From: JAGXLC01 sp964585385
Lineage (GTDB): Bacteria; Bacteroidota; Bacteroidia; Bacteroidales; UBA12077
Assembly (NCBI GenBank): GCA_964585385.1
Contig: CAZPDP010000013.1
Location: forward strand, 1 to 64,000
DNA length: 64,000 nucleotides
Direction of reading: 5' to 3'
In this document: positions 7,052 through 16,006 of the stretch, piece by piece
Layout: each line of letters starts with the position of its first letter
How positions within the stretch are numbered: the first letter of the stretch is position 1
Notes under the pieces: model-generated
What the model was told of the DNA's origin: nothing
Database searches by the model: none
The model's input: only the letters and a program-made list of their open reading frames with translations
Program-made: the position numbers and the translations under genes

Positions 7052-8998
7052 ATGGAAACAGTAGGTCCCCAAAAATATAAAGATGTCCTTTTACAGGAAA
7101 TTCTTGGTCAGCCCCAGGAAAAAATCCGGGAGCATCAGAATATCCTGAATAAAATACTCCGGTATAAAATAGAAATTCCCGCTATCTCCCTGTCTTATAC
7201 CTCATCAAGTATTATTGCAGGAGCAGGGGAAACATATTCTGCCATACAGAATTACCTTGAAGAGAGAGATATAGAAGCGGATTTTATTAAAGTCGGTTCA
7301 TTGGGGTTTTTCTCCGAAGAACCGCTTATGGATGTACAGCTTCCGGGCAAAGCCAAAATTACTTACAGGGGAGTTACTTCGGATAAAGTCAACAGTATAC
7401 TGGACGCGATTTTTAACAGTTATCTTTCTGAAGAGTATATACTCGGGCAGCATCTGAGCGATTTGCATGAACCCTGGGAAAATGTACCTTCTGTAGAGGA
7501 TCTTCCTTTTTTTGCCGGCCAGAATCGCCGGATTCTTGCTAATTGCGGAACGATTGATCCCTGTTCCATCAACGAATATATTGCAGGTGGAGGCTATCAG
7601 AATTTTCTGAAATCTATCAGGAACTACACTCCGGAAGAGATTTGCGATATTATTGAAAAAGCGGAACTGAGAGGCAGGGGAGGGGAAGGCTATCCCACGG
7701 GTAAGAAATGGAAAAATACTCTGAACTCACCAGCCGAGCAGCGTTATCTTATATGCAACGCAGGTGAAAGCGATCCGGGGGCTTCTATGGAACGGATTAT
7801 TATGGAAAGCGATCCTCATCGTTTAATTGAATCGGTTGCTATTTCATCCTATGCCATTGGTGCTCAAAAGGCTTATATTTACCTGGAATCTGAGTACGCC
7901 CTCGCTTATGAACGCCTGGATTATGCCATCGATCAGGCTAAATCTTATGGCTTGCTGGGCCATGACATTTTCGACAGCGGTTTCAATCTGAATGTGTACC
8001 TTTTTAAAGGGGCAGGCGCTTATGTGTGTGGTGAAGAGACTGCATTGATTGCCAGTATGGAAGGGAAGAGGGGAATGCCCCGGCCAAAGCCGCCATATCC
8101 TTCTAAAAGAGGCTTTGCAGGTCAGCCTACTACCGTCAATAATGCAGAGACTTTACTAAATGTTCCGGTTATAATTGATAAGGGGCCGGATTGGTACAGG
8201 GAAACCGGAACGGATACAAGTCATGGTACTAAAATATTTTCTCTTTCAGGAAATATTGTAAGGAACGGAATCGTGGAAATCGCTATGGGCAGTCCATTAA
8301 GAGATATCATCTATAAAATAGGGGGAGGGCTTCCCGATAACAAAGAACTCAAAGGAGTACTTATAGGTGGTCCAGCGGGTGGAATTCTGAAGTATGAACA
8401 CCTCGACACCAGGATAGATTATGAATCCATCAGAGAAGCCGGTGGTACGCTGGGTTCAGGTGGACTGGTCATTATGGATGAAGATAAATGCATTATCGAT
8501 ACCGTAAAATATTACATGGACTTTCTGAAACACGAAAGTTGCGGCAAATGCATCCCCTGCAGAGAAGGTACTTCCAGGATGTATGAAATCCTGGAGAATA
8601 TTTCAAAAAAACCAACCGATAACGCTGACCATACTACTTTACAGCGTTTTAAAGGGGTTATGCATCTTGAAAAGCTGGCCGGGGTCATACGGGATACTTC
8701 TCTTTGTGGACTGGGTCAGAGGGCTGCTAATCCCGTACTATCAACTCTCCGGTGGTTCAGGGAAGAGTACGAGGAACACATTTTCGACCGTAAATGCAGA
8801 GCTGGGGTTTGTCAGGATTTAAGAACCTTTTACATTGATGTGGATAATTGCACGGGTTGTACGATTTGTGCCAAAAAGTGCCCTACGGGAGCTATCTACG
8901 GTACGCCCAAAAATCCACACTTTATTGTGCAGGAAAAATGCATCGGTTGCGGTATTTGTTATGAATCTTGCAAATTTAATGCTGTAATCAGCGAATAA
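7052..8998 (+). CDS. hydB: HydB, NuoF-like FMN/NADH subunit of the bifurcating hydrogenase
   Basis: A 648-aa flavin subunit where NAD(H) and ferredoxin electrons meet. Domains: thioredoxin-like region (about 40-110), NuoF core with the FMN/NADH loop GRGGEGYPTG (208-217) and CNAGESDPGA, NuoF [4Fe-4S] ligands Cys497, 500, 503 and 552, and a C-terminal 2x[4Fe-4S] ferredoxin (Cys600, 603, 606, 610; Cys630, 633, 636, 640). The C-terminal ferredoxin is typical of HydB and absent from NuoF. The odd point is the N-terminal domain: residues 1-164 contain no Cys, and the usual GC(I/L)GxC motif reads VGSLGFFSEEP (81-91), so its [2Fe-2S] cluster must be absent. Twelve bases separate it from hydA. Confidence 0.9.
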   Translation: METVGPQKYKDVLLQEILGQPQEKIREHQNILNKILRYKIEIPAISLSYTSSSIIAGAGETYSAIQNYLEERDIEADFIKVGSLGFFSEEPLMDVQLPGKAKITYRGVTSDKVNSILDAIFNSYLSEEYILGQHLSDLHEPWENVPSVEDLPFFAGQNRRILANCGTIDPCSINEYIAGGGYQNFLKSIRNYTPEEICDIIEKAELRGRGGEGYPTGKKWKNTLNSPAEQRYLICNAGESDPGASMERIIMESDPHRLIESVAISSYAIGAQKAYIYLESEYALAYERLDYAIDQAKSYGLLGHDIFDSGFNLNVYLFKGAGAYVCGEETALIASMEGKRGMPRPKPPYPSKRGFAGQPTTVNNAETLLNVPVIIDKGPDWYRETGTDTSHGTKIFSLSGNIVRNGIVEIAMGSPLRDIIYKIGGGLPDNKELKGVLIGGPAGGILKYEHLDTRIDYESIREAGGTLGSGGLVIMDEDKCIIDTVKYYMDFLKHESCGKCIPCREGTSRMYEILENISKKPTDNADHTTLQRFKGVMHLEKLAGVIRDTSLCGLGQRAANPVLSTLRWFREEYEEHIFDRKCRAGVCQDLRTFYIDVDNCTGCTICAKKCPTGAIYGTPKNPHFIVQEKCIGCGICYESCKFNAVISE

Positions 8999-9010
8999 AA
9001 GGAAAGTAAA

Positions 9011-10735
9011 ATGTACATCGATATAGAAGTAAATGATAAGACATTAAGCGCCAGGAAGGGAGAGACCATTCTGGAGGCATTGCGCGAACATGGTATACAG
9101 ATTCCCACCTTGTGTAATCTCAGTGAGTTTACACCTACCGGCGCCTGCAGACTTTGTGTCGTGGAAGTCGAGGGAGAGGATAACCTGGTAACGGCTTGTT
9201 CTTATCCTGTCGAAGAATGGATGACGATTAAGACTCATTCTCAGCGTGTTATTGAAGCACGTCAAACGATTGTGGAACTTTTGCTTTCAAACCATCCTGA
9301 CGATTGTCTTTACTGTGAAAGAAATAACAAATGCGAACTGCAAAGGCTGGCACAGGAGCTTAACCTTAGAGAGAGACGGATTACAGGCAAAAAGAATAAA
9401 GCCAGGCTCGATTTATCAAGTCCGGGTTTGGTCCATGATCCTGCAAAGTGTGTGCTTTGTGGCAGATGCGTCAGGGTGTGTGAAGAAAATGAACTTGTAT
9501 CCACCCTCGAATTTGTAAGCAAGGGCGATCATACGAATATAGCCACAACGATGGGGAAGGATATTAATTTCTCCAATTGTATCCAATGCGGGCAGTGCAT
9601 CATGGTATGTCCGACCGGTGCCCTGGCCGAAAAGTCCTACATGGATACCATCCTGGAAGTCATTGGTAAAAAAGACGTTGAGGTAGTGGCACAATATAGT
9701 CCCTCTGTAGCGGTTTCCCTGGCTGATGAATTTAACATACGCTCGGGAAAAGATATGGCTGCCCTGATAAATAGCGCTCTCAGGAAAATTGGCTTTGACA
9801 AGGTATACGACAACAGCTTTGGTAGCGATATCTACATTATGGAAGAAGCATCTGAATTGGCTGACCGAATCGATAAAGAGGAGAATTTACCCATGTTTAG
9901 CAGTTCATGCCCGGCATGGATAAAATATATGGAACAGGCACATGCTGATTTGTTACCTTATATCTCTACCGTCAAGTCACCTGAACAGATTTCCGGAAGC
10001 CTCATAAAAAGGTATTGCCTGGAAAGTACCGACAGGAATGAGAACGATATTTTCACAGTTGCTATCGCTCCATGCCCTGCCAAAAAATTTGAAGCGCAGC
10101 GTGAAGAGATGACGCATAAAGGCATTGCAGAAATAGATGCTGTAATGACTACCCGTGAGCTAGCCAGGCTTATAAAGCTTTTTGGAATCGATATTGAGAA
10201 CATAGAACCGGAAGATTGTGATGAACCTTTCAAAATAAGCAGTTCATCCGGAAAGTTGCCGGCTTCCATAGGAGGAACTTCTGAAGCTGTTATCCGTACA
10301 CTGAAGAGCCGGATAGAGGGTAACGATTTGACCCAACCGAAAATTTCAAAGTTAAGGGGGACAAAGGACAAAAAACAGGCAAAAGTGAAAATCGGCGACA
10401 GGCAGTATAACTTTTTATCGATTAGTCCGCTGGCAAATATAGAACAGGTGATAGAGGAGTTTCGGAAAGGAAAAAATAAATATGATTACATTGAAGTAAT
10501 GGCCTGTCCGGGTGGCTGCGTGAATGGAGGAGGCCAGCCTCTGAATAATGAAGAACGAATAATCAGGAACCGGATAAAAACGATTCAGAATATGGATGAC
10601 AAAAGCGCTCAGAAATTCGCACATAAAAATACGCAGGCTCTGGATTTTTATACTGAGAAATTGGAAAAACCAATGAGCGAACAAGCATTGAAACATTTGC
10701 ATACAAGATACACAAAACGTGATGTTTTATTATAA
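9011..10735 (+). CDS. hydA: HydA, [FeFe] hydrogenase catalytic subunit
   Basis: At 574 aa it matches the modular clostridial type almost residue for residue. N-terminal [2Fe-2S]: Cys35, 46, 49, 63. [4Fe-4S] with His ligand: His95, Cys99, 102, 108. 2x[4Fe-4S]: Cys147-157 and Cys190-200. H-cluster ligands Cys300, Cys355, Cys499 and Cys503 are present, as is the third motif VMACPGGCVNGGGQP. Departures: the first motif is SSSCPAW instead of TSCCPxW, so the proton-relay Cys299 position is Ser, and Met353 is Ala (APCPAKKFE). The rest of the relay (Glu279, Glu282, Arg286, Ser319) is kept. Together with HydB and HydC it should form a soluble complex linking NADH and ferredoxin to H2. It abuts the next gene with no gap. 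Confidence 0.9.
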   Translation: MYIDIEVNDKTLSARKGETILEALREHGIQIPTLCNLSEFTPTGACRLCVVEVEGEDNLVTACSYPVEEWMTIKTHSQRVIEARQTIVELLLSNHPDDCLYCERNNKCELQRLAQELNLRERRITGKKNKARLDLSSPGLVHDPAKCVLCGRCVRVCEENELVSTLEFVSKGDHTNIATTMGKDINFSNCIQCGQCIMVCPTGALAEKSYMDTILEVIGKKDVEVVAQYSPSVAVSLADEFNIRSGKDMAALINSALRKIGFDKVYDNSFGSDIYIMEEASELADRIDKEENLPMFSSSCPAWIKYMEQAHADLLPYISTVKSPEQISGSLIKRYCLESTDRNENDIFTVAIAPCPAKKFEAQREEMTHKGIAEIDAVMTTRELARLIKLFGIDIENIEPEDCDEPFKISSSSGKLPASIGGTSEAVIRTLKSRIEGNDLTQPKISKLRGTKDKKQAKVKIGDRQYNFLSISPLANIEQVIEEFRKGKNKYDYIEVMACPGGCVNGGGQPLNNEERIIRNRIKTIQNMDDKSAQKFAHKNTQALDFYTEKLEKPMSEQALKHLHTRYTKRDVLL

Positions 10736-12754
10736 ATGACCATGAAGAACGAGCCAACAAATACCATGCGCGATATTGTTCACACCATAAAGAACAGGTG
10801 TAGAGTATGTTATACCTGTGTGAGAGAATGTCCGGCCAAAGCAATCAAAATTATTAACGGACAGGCAGAGGTGCTGAATGAGCGGTGCATAGGTTGTGGA
10901 AACTGTATAAAAGTATGCAGTCAGGGAGCGAAAGTTTTTCTTGATACGACAGAGAATCTTGACGGAATCTTAAAAAATCACCAAAAGAATATTGCCATTG
11001 TGGCTCCAAGCTTTCCGGCTGAATTTTCTGAAATATCCGATTACAAAGAATTGGTTTCGATGATTCGGGGGCTGGGCTTTGATGTTGTTTCTGAAGTAGC
11101 TTTTGGTGCAGATCTGGTTGCCCGTCAATACAATAAGCTCATCCAAAATAATGGGGACAAAAGGTATATCTCATCCGATTGTCCGGCTATTGTGAAATAT
11201 GTTGAACGGTACCATCCTGAACTTGTGGAAAACATGGCTCCTATTGCTTCCCCGATGGTCGCCATGGCGAGGGTCATGAGAAAAAAATACGGCAACAACA
11301 CGAACATTGTTTTCCTGGGACCCTGTATTGCCAAAAAAGCAGAGAGCAATGAGATAGATGAAATGCTTACGTTTACAGAGTTAAGACAGGTTTTTGAGGA
11401 AAAAGGAATTGAGCCGGGAAACAGGAAATCCACCGATTTTGATCCGCCGAAAAGCGGAAGAGGTGCAATATTTCCGGTCAGCAGAGGTTTATTACAGACC
11501 GCCGGAATCAAAGACGATGTTTTCGATGGCAATATTATTGTCGCTGAAGGAAGAAATGAATTCCAGGAAGCCATCAAGGAGTTTGAAAAAGGCCATATAA
11601 AATCCCGGCACCTCGAATTGCTTTGTTGTGAAGGATGCATCATGGGACCCGGGACATCCAGGGAGGGTCAGCAATATGGCAGAAGAATACTGGTGCACAA
11701 TTATGTCCAGGAAAAAAGCGAAACTTTTGATAAGGAAGAATGGAAGGCCCATGTATCTGAATTTGAAGAGCTGGATCTTTCGGCGGAGTTTGCGCCTAAT
11801 GATAAACGCATCAGTGCACCCACAAACGGGGAAATTGAGAAAGTGCTCCGGTCCATGGGTAAAACAGAGCCTAAAGATCATCTCAATTGCGGAGCTTGCG
11901 GGTACGATACGTGTGAAGAACATGCTATAGCTATTGTCAAAGGGTTGGCTGAGAATGAAATGTGTCTTCCTTATACCATTGAAAAACTCCACAATTCAGT
12001 AAACGAGCTTGCTGTTTCCAATGAAAAACTGGTATCCATGCAACAGGCACTCAGGCAATCGGAAAAAATGGCCAGCATGGGTCAGTTGTCTGCAGGAATA
12101 GCCCATGAACTTAATAATCCATTGGGCGTTGTTATCATGTATGCCAACATATTACTTGAAGAAGTTCCAAAAGATTCAGAAATTCATGATGACCTGAAAC
12201 TTATTGTCGAGCAAACCAACCGCTGTAAGAAGATTGTAGGCGGCCTCCTGAATTTTGCCCGGAAGAACCAGGTTTCCAGGTCCGAAATTGATGTGGTGAA
12301 ACTCATCGGGCAAAGTTTCGATGCTGTCATTGTGCCCGATAATGTGAAAGTGAATATTATAAAGGATAATCTTTCTACGGAAAAAGCCTACCTGGACCAG
12401 GAACAAATGACACAGATATTTACCAATCTCATTAAAAATGCTATAGATGCTATGCCTGGAGGTGGTGAACTGACCATAGAGGTAGATGACGATGACAATT
12501 ATACCATCTTTAAGGTGGGAGATACCGGAAAAGGAATTAAACAGGAGGATAAGGATAAAATTTTCGAACCTTTCTATACTACAAAAGGCATTGGTGAAGG
12601 AACTGGCCTGGGGCTGGCAACAGCCTATGGTATAGTGAAAATGCACAAAGGGAAAATAACGGTAGATTCCAATGCAGACCCGGAAAAAGGGCCCACAGGA
12701 ACTACCTTTATTATAAAATTACCAAAATATCATGAGCACAGCTATGACGGATAA
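10736..12754 (+). CDS. Sensory [FeFe] hydrogenase-histidine kinase fusion
   Basis: A 672-aa cytosolic sensor kinase. 2x[4Fe-4S] with all eight Cys (Cys22, 25, 28, 32; 51, 54, 57, 61); H-cluster domain with SSDCP (Cys149), LGPC (Cys197) and CCEGC (Cys298, Cys301); small Fe-S domain (Cys385, 388, 393, 410); coiled coil (415-445); HisKA with His457 (AHELNNP); HATPase with N-box Asn568, GDTGKG (595-600) and GTGLGL (622-627). The proton-relay Cys is Asp148, as expected for a sensor rather than a producer. The kinase is intact, so the likely role is H2- or redox-dependent autophosphorylation and transfer to the receiver genes that follow. The start abuts the hydA stop; Met11 aligns with the start of the paralogous sensor at 4187-6049 and is an alternative. 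Confidence 0.88.
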   Translation: MTMKNEPTNTMRDIVHTIKNRCRVCYTCVRECPAKAIKIINGQAEVLNERCIGCGNCIKVCSQGAKVFLDTTENLDGILKNHQKNIAIVAPSFPAEFSEISDYKELVSMIRGLGFDVVSEVAFGADLVARQYNKLIQNNGDKRYISSDCPAIVKYVERYHPELVENMAPIASPMVAMARVMRKKYGNNTNIVFLGPCIAKKAESNEIDEMLTFTELRQVFEEKGIEPGNRKSTDFDPPKSGRGAIFPVSRGLLQTAGIKDDVFDGNIIVAEGRNEFQEAIKEFEKGHIKSRHLELLCCEGCIMGPGTSREGQQYGRRILVHNYVQEKSETFDKEEWKAHVSEFEELDLSAEFAPNDKRISAPTNGEIEKVLRSMGKTEPKDHLNCGACGYDTCEEHAIAIVKGLAENEMCLPYTIEKLHNSVNELAVSNEKLVSMQQALRQSEKMASMGQLSAGIAHELNNPLGVVIMYANILLEEVPKDSEIHDDLKLIVEQTNRCKKIVGGLLNFARKNQVSRSEIDVVKLIGQSFDAVIVPDNVKVNIIKDNLSTEKAYLDQEQMTQIFTNLIKNAIDAMPGGGELTIEVDDDDNYTIFKVGDTGKGIKQEDKDKIFEPFYTTKGIGEGTGLGLATAYGIVKMHKGKITVDSNADPEKGPTGTTFIIKLPKYHEHSYDG

Positions 12755-13136
12755 AAAAACAATCCTTATCGTAGACGACGATATTGATTACTTGTTTCAG
12801 ATGGAATTAACCCTCAAAAACCTGGGATATAAAGTAATAAAGGCAGAGAGTATGAAGGAGGGAGAGAAGGTTCTTGAATCCTCCAAACCCGATCTGGCTA
12901 TTTTTGACCTTATGATGGAGACTGAAGACAGTGGATTCATTCTCAGTTATAAAGCCAAAAGAAAATACCCGGATCTGCCTATAATTATTGCTACAGCAGT
13001 AGCCTCTGAAACAGGTATGTCATTTAGATTAAACTCTGATGATGAGAAAAAGTGGATAAAAGCCGATCTTTATCTTGAAAAAGGAATTAGAAAAGAACAA
13101 CTGAAAACTGAGATTGAAAAATTACTGAATAAATAA
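12732..13136 (+). CDS. Single-domain response regulator (receiver)
   Basis: A 134-aa receiver with no output domain. Acidic pocket Asp15-Asp17 (IVDDD) and phospho-acceptor Asp59 (FDLMM), followed by a long basic C-terminal helix. The gene overlaps the sensor-kinase gene by 23 bp, and a second in-frame ATG lies 12 bases in (MTDKK). It is the most likely direct phosphate acceptor from the H2-sensing kinase, acting by protein contact as it cannot bind DNA. Confidence 0.85.
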   Translation: MSTAMTDKKTILIVDDDIDYLFQMELTLKNLGYKVIKAESMKEGEKVLESSKPDLAIFDLMMETEDSGFILSYKAKRKYPDLPIIIATAVASETGMSFRLNSDDEKKWIKADLYLEKGIRKEQLKTEIEKLLNK

Positions 13137-13138
13137 GA

Positions 13139-14266
13139 ATGAAGAAGATAAGGGTTTTAGTAGTTGATGATGAACCCGGTATTTGCTCCGGGGTAAAAAG
13201 AATTCTGAAAAATTTTACCGTAAGCTATCCGTTTATGGATGAAGACCGGGGATTTGAAGTGTATGAATCCTACACAGGAGAAGATGCGATTGAGTTCATC
13301 AAGAAGGATCCCCCGGATATTCTCTTGCTGGATAATAAATTACCCGGAATACAGGGAACCGAGGTGCTTGAATATATCAATAAAAACAACCGGGATATCC
13401 TTGTCATGATCATTACTTCTTATGCCTCCCTTGAGCTAGCCGTAAAAGCTACCAGCCAGGGTGCCCATGACTTTATCCCTAAACCTTTTACGCCCCAGGA
13501 GCTTAAATCTGCCATGGAAAATGTTACCAAAAACCTTTTCCTGAGGTCTATGACTCAAAAGCTCAACAAAGAAGGGAAAGAAGTCAGGTTCCAGTTTTTA
13601 TCCGTATTGTCCCATGAACTCAAATCACCGCTGAATGCCCTGGAAGGCTATCTGACTATCATGAAGGAAAGACAGGCCGGCACAGACATTTCCGATTATG
13701 ACCAGGTGATTGATCGATCCATGGAACGCATTAAGGGAATGAGAACCCTTATCATGGACTTGCTCGATTTAACAAAGATTCAGTTTGAGAGAAAAGAAGA
13801 CAAACTGGAAACTATTAATCTGGCCACACTTGCTCAAAACGCTATTGAATCAATTAATCCCTATGCCATTCAAAAGGATGTGCAAATTGAACTGCATTCG
13901 GATGAGGATACCAGCTATGATGCAGACCCCGGGGATATTGAAATAGTACTGAACAACTTAATATCCAATGCAGTTAAGTATAATAAAGACAACGGAAGAG
14001 TGGATGTATGGCTGAACAAGAATAATGATGTGGTGGAAATTAAAGTGAGCGATACAGGTATTGGGATGACAAGAGAGGAAACACAAAAACTCTTCAAGGA
14101 GTTTTACAGGGCTAAAAATGAACGAACCAAAAAAATTACAGGAAGTGGCCTGGGTTTATCCATTTCAAAAAAAGTAGTAGATTTATATGATGGTTCAATC
14201 GATGTTGAATCGGAACCTGACAAGGGAACCACTTTTACAGTAAAATTACCGCTTAAATCAAACTAA
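13139..14266 (+). CDS. Receiver-histidine kinase hybrid
   Basis: 375 aa. N-terminal receiver (1-125) with Asp10-Asp11 and phospho-acceptor Asp65 (LLLDNKLPG), then HisKA with His159 (LSHELKSPLN), HATPase N-box LNNLISNAVKYN, SDTGIGM and GSGLGLSIS. Having a receiver ahead of a kinase and no sensor domain suggests that phosphorylation of the receiver sets kinase activity, making it a relay in the phosphate chain. Two bases separate it from the previous gene and 11 from rex. No DNA-binding output exists in either regulator, so the final target lies elsewhere. Confidence 0.85.
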   Translation: MKKIRVLVVDDEPGICSGVKRILKNFTVSYPFMDEDRGFEVYESYTGEDAIEFIKKDPPDILLLDNKLPGIQGTEVLEYINKNNRDILVMIITSYASLELAVKATSQGAHDFIPKPFTPQELKSAMENVTKNLFLRSMTQKLNKEGKEVRFQFLSVLSHELKSPLNALEGYLTIMKERQAGTDISDYDQVIDRSMERIKGMRTLIMDLLDLTKIQFERKEDKLETINLATLAQNAIESINPYAIQKDVQIELHSDEDTSYDADPGDIEIVLNNLISNAVKYNKDNGRVDVWLNKNNDVVEIKVSDTGIGMTREETQKLFKEFYRAKNERTKKITGSGLGLSISKKVVDLYDGSIDVESEPDKGTTFTVKLPLKSN

Positions 14267-14277
14267 AAATAGGACCA

Positions 14278-14916
14278 ATGAAAAGTTTACCAGAAAAAAC
14301 CATTGAACGACTGAGCGTGTACCGGAGAACGCTCCTTAATACTTATGCGGAAGGAAAGAAATACATTTATTCTCACGAGCTGGCCAGTTTGCACAACATT
14401 ACCGCTGTGCAGGTTAGGAGAGACCTCATGCTAATAGGTTATTCCACTACCTTAAAAAAAGGATATGATGTTCAGGCGCTTATCGATCTTATTGGTGAAA
14501 TACTGGATTCCCCGGAAGGGCTCAAAGTAGCAGTTATAGGAATCGGTAACCTCGGACGGGCCATTACTGCGTATTTCAGGGGTAAACGCTCAAAATTGCA
14601 AATTGTGGCCTCTTTTGATACGGACCCGGAAAAAATCAACAGCGTGATTTCTGGCGTTAAGTGTTATTCAATGAATGAATTGAAAAATATTATAGAGAAA
14701 GAAGATATTTCTATTGGTATTCTTACCGTACCACCGGAATATGCTGCTCAGGTGGCGGAATCTTTAGTTCAGAGTGGTATAAAAGGAATATTGAATTACA
14801 CCTCCGTACCTGTCAACGTTTCGGCTGATATAGTCCTCGAAAATTACGATATGACAACCTCATTGGAAAAAGTTGCCTATTATGTAAAACAAAAAGATTC
14901 GGAAAGCAGTATATAA
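14278..14916 (+). CDS. rex: Redox-sensing transcriptional repressor Rex
   Basis: 212 aa, usual length. N-terminal winged helix (1-80) with the recognition region ITAVQVRRDLMLIGY, then a Rossmann fold with VIGIGNLGRAI (96-106) and DTDPEKI after the second strand, and a C-terminal helix for dimer swapping. Rex leaves DNA when NADH/NAD+ rises. It is transcribed in the same direction as hydCBA, and a near-perfect Rex site lies upstream of hydC, so it probably controls its own operon. Confidence 0.95.
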   Translation: MKSLPEKTIERLSVYRRTLLNTYAEGKKYIYSHELASLHNITAVQVRRDLMLIGYSTTLKKGYDVQALIDLIGEILDSPEGLKVAVIGIGNLGRAITAYFRGKRSKLQIVASFDTDPEKINSVISGVKCYSMNELKNIIEKEDISIGILTVPPEYAAQVAESLVQSGIKGILNYTSVPVNVSADIVLENYDMTTSLEKVAYYVKQKDSESSI

Positions 14917-14958
14917 GACTGAATCAAATGCGTGAATGGGTAAAAGAATTAAGCGAAA

Positions 14959-15891
14959 ATGAGGATACACAGAGGTTTTGATACACTTAAAGAAATAAAA
15001 AATCCGGTTGTTACGACGGGTTCATTTGATGGAGTTCACATAGGACATAAATCTATTCTTAACCGGCTGAGGAAGTTAGCTGATGAGATAGGCGGAGAGA
15101 CGGTTCTTATAACTTTTTATCCTCATCCCAGAAAAGTGCTTTACCCGGAATCTGCAGGAAAAGGACTCAAACTTATAAATACCCAGCGGGAAAAGGCAAA
15201 CCTGCTCAAAACAACCGGACTGGATCACCTCGTTATTCTCAATTTTACCGTTGAATTTTCTAAGACAACCTCACACCAGTTTGTGGAGGACATTTTAGTA
15301 AGTAAATTGAACGCCAAACGGATTATCATTGGTTTTAACCACCATTTCGGACACAACAGACAAGGTGACTTTGAATATCTCTACAAGCTTGCTCAAACAC
15401 ATGATTTTGAAGTAGAAGAAATTTCTGCCCGGGAAGTTAAGAATGAAACGGTCAGTTCTACTGTTATTCGAAAAGCTCTGGCTGAAGGTAGAATACAAAG
15501 GGCCAATGCATACCTTGATCATTACTACATTATGATGGGTAAACTAAAAGACGGACATCCCCTTTGCAGAGAAGTGGGTTTCCCAACCTATGAACTGGAA
15601 AAAGAAGAAGACGAAAAATTAATTCCACCCCCGGGTGTCTATGCTATTAGTTGTATATATTGCAACCAGCGTTTTAAAGGTATGCTGAATGTAAAACAAT
15701 ACAGCGACAGGAAAGATATAACCGTGGAAAGCCACCTTTTTGGGATGGATCATGAATTTGATTTAAGGGGCAAAATGGTCACCATTCAGTTCCATAAACG
15801 GATACGTGATGAACTCAATTTTGAAAACACCAAAGCTTTCCATCACCAGTTAAATTCCGACAGGCAAGAAATTGAACAACTCATCTATTGA
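14959..15891 (+). CDS. ribF: Bifunctional riboflavin kinase/FAD synthetase RibF
   Basis: 310 aa, standard length. N-terminal nucleotidyltransferase with SFDGVHIGH (22-30) makes FAD from FMN and ATP; the C-terminal flavokinase domain (about 185-305, with GFPTYEL and VYAISC) makes FMN from riboflavin. It is last in the hyd run, 42 bp after rex, so FMN supply may be co-expressed with the FMN-dependent HydB. That link is inference, since ribF is a housekeeping gene found in many contexts. Confidence 0.95.
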   Translation: MRIHRGFDTLKEIKNPVVTTGSFDGVHIGHKSILNRLRKLADEIGGETVLITFYPHPRKVLYPESAGKGLKLINTQREKANLLKTTGLDHLVILNFTVEFSKTTSHQFVEDILVSKLNAKRIIIGFNHHFGHNRQGDFEYLYKLAQTHDFEVEEISAREVKNETVSSTVIRKALAEGRIQRANAYLDHYYIMMGKLKDGHPLCREVGFPTYELEKEEDEKLIPPPGVYAISCIYCNQRFKGMLNVKQYSDRKDITVESHLFGMDHEFDLRGKMVTIQFHKRIRDELNFENTKAFHHQLNSDRQEIEQLIY

Positions 15892-15913
15892 TAGTACAAA
15901 GCCCTGATAGTTC

Positions 15914-15921
15914 TATTTTTG
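15914..15921 (+). promoter_or_regulatory. Candidate -7 box for the ECF sigma gene
   Basis: TATTTTTG matches TAnnTTTG. A TTG at 15888-15890 could serve as -33 with a slightly long spacer. It would give a leader of about 80 nt before the TTG start at 16007. Confidence 0.35.
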
Positions 15922-16006
15922 TGAATTCATTTGAAGTAAAAAAATATCATTCTTTTGGATTTTTCATTTTTTTATTATAAACATTGCAATAAAGTAGCCA
16001 TTAGCC

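Noticed and set aside
6585..10735. Complex I (nuoEFG) fragment
   Set aside because: HydB has the extra C-terminal 2x[4Fe-4S] ferredoxin and the third protein has all H-cluster motifs; no membrane subunits follow.
11125..11643. Long minus-strand frame inside the sensor-kinase gene
   Set aside because: Codon image of the plus-strand hydrogenase domain with no recognisable family.
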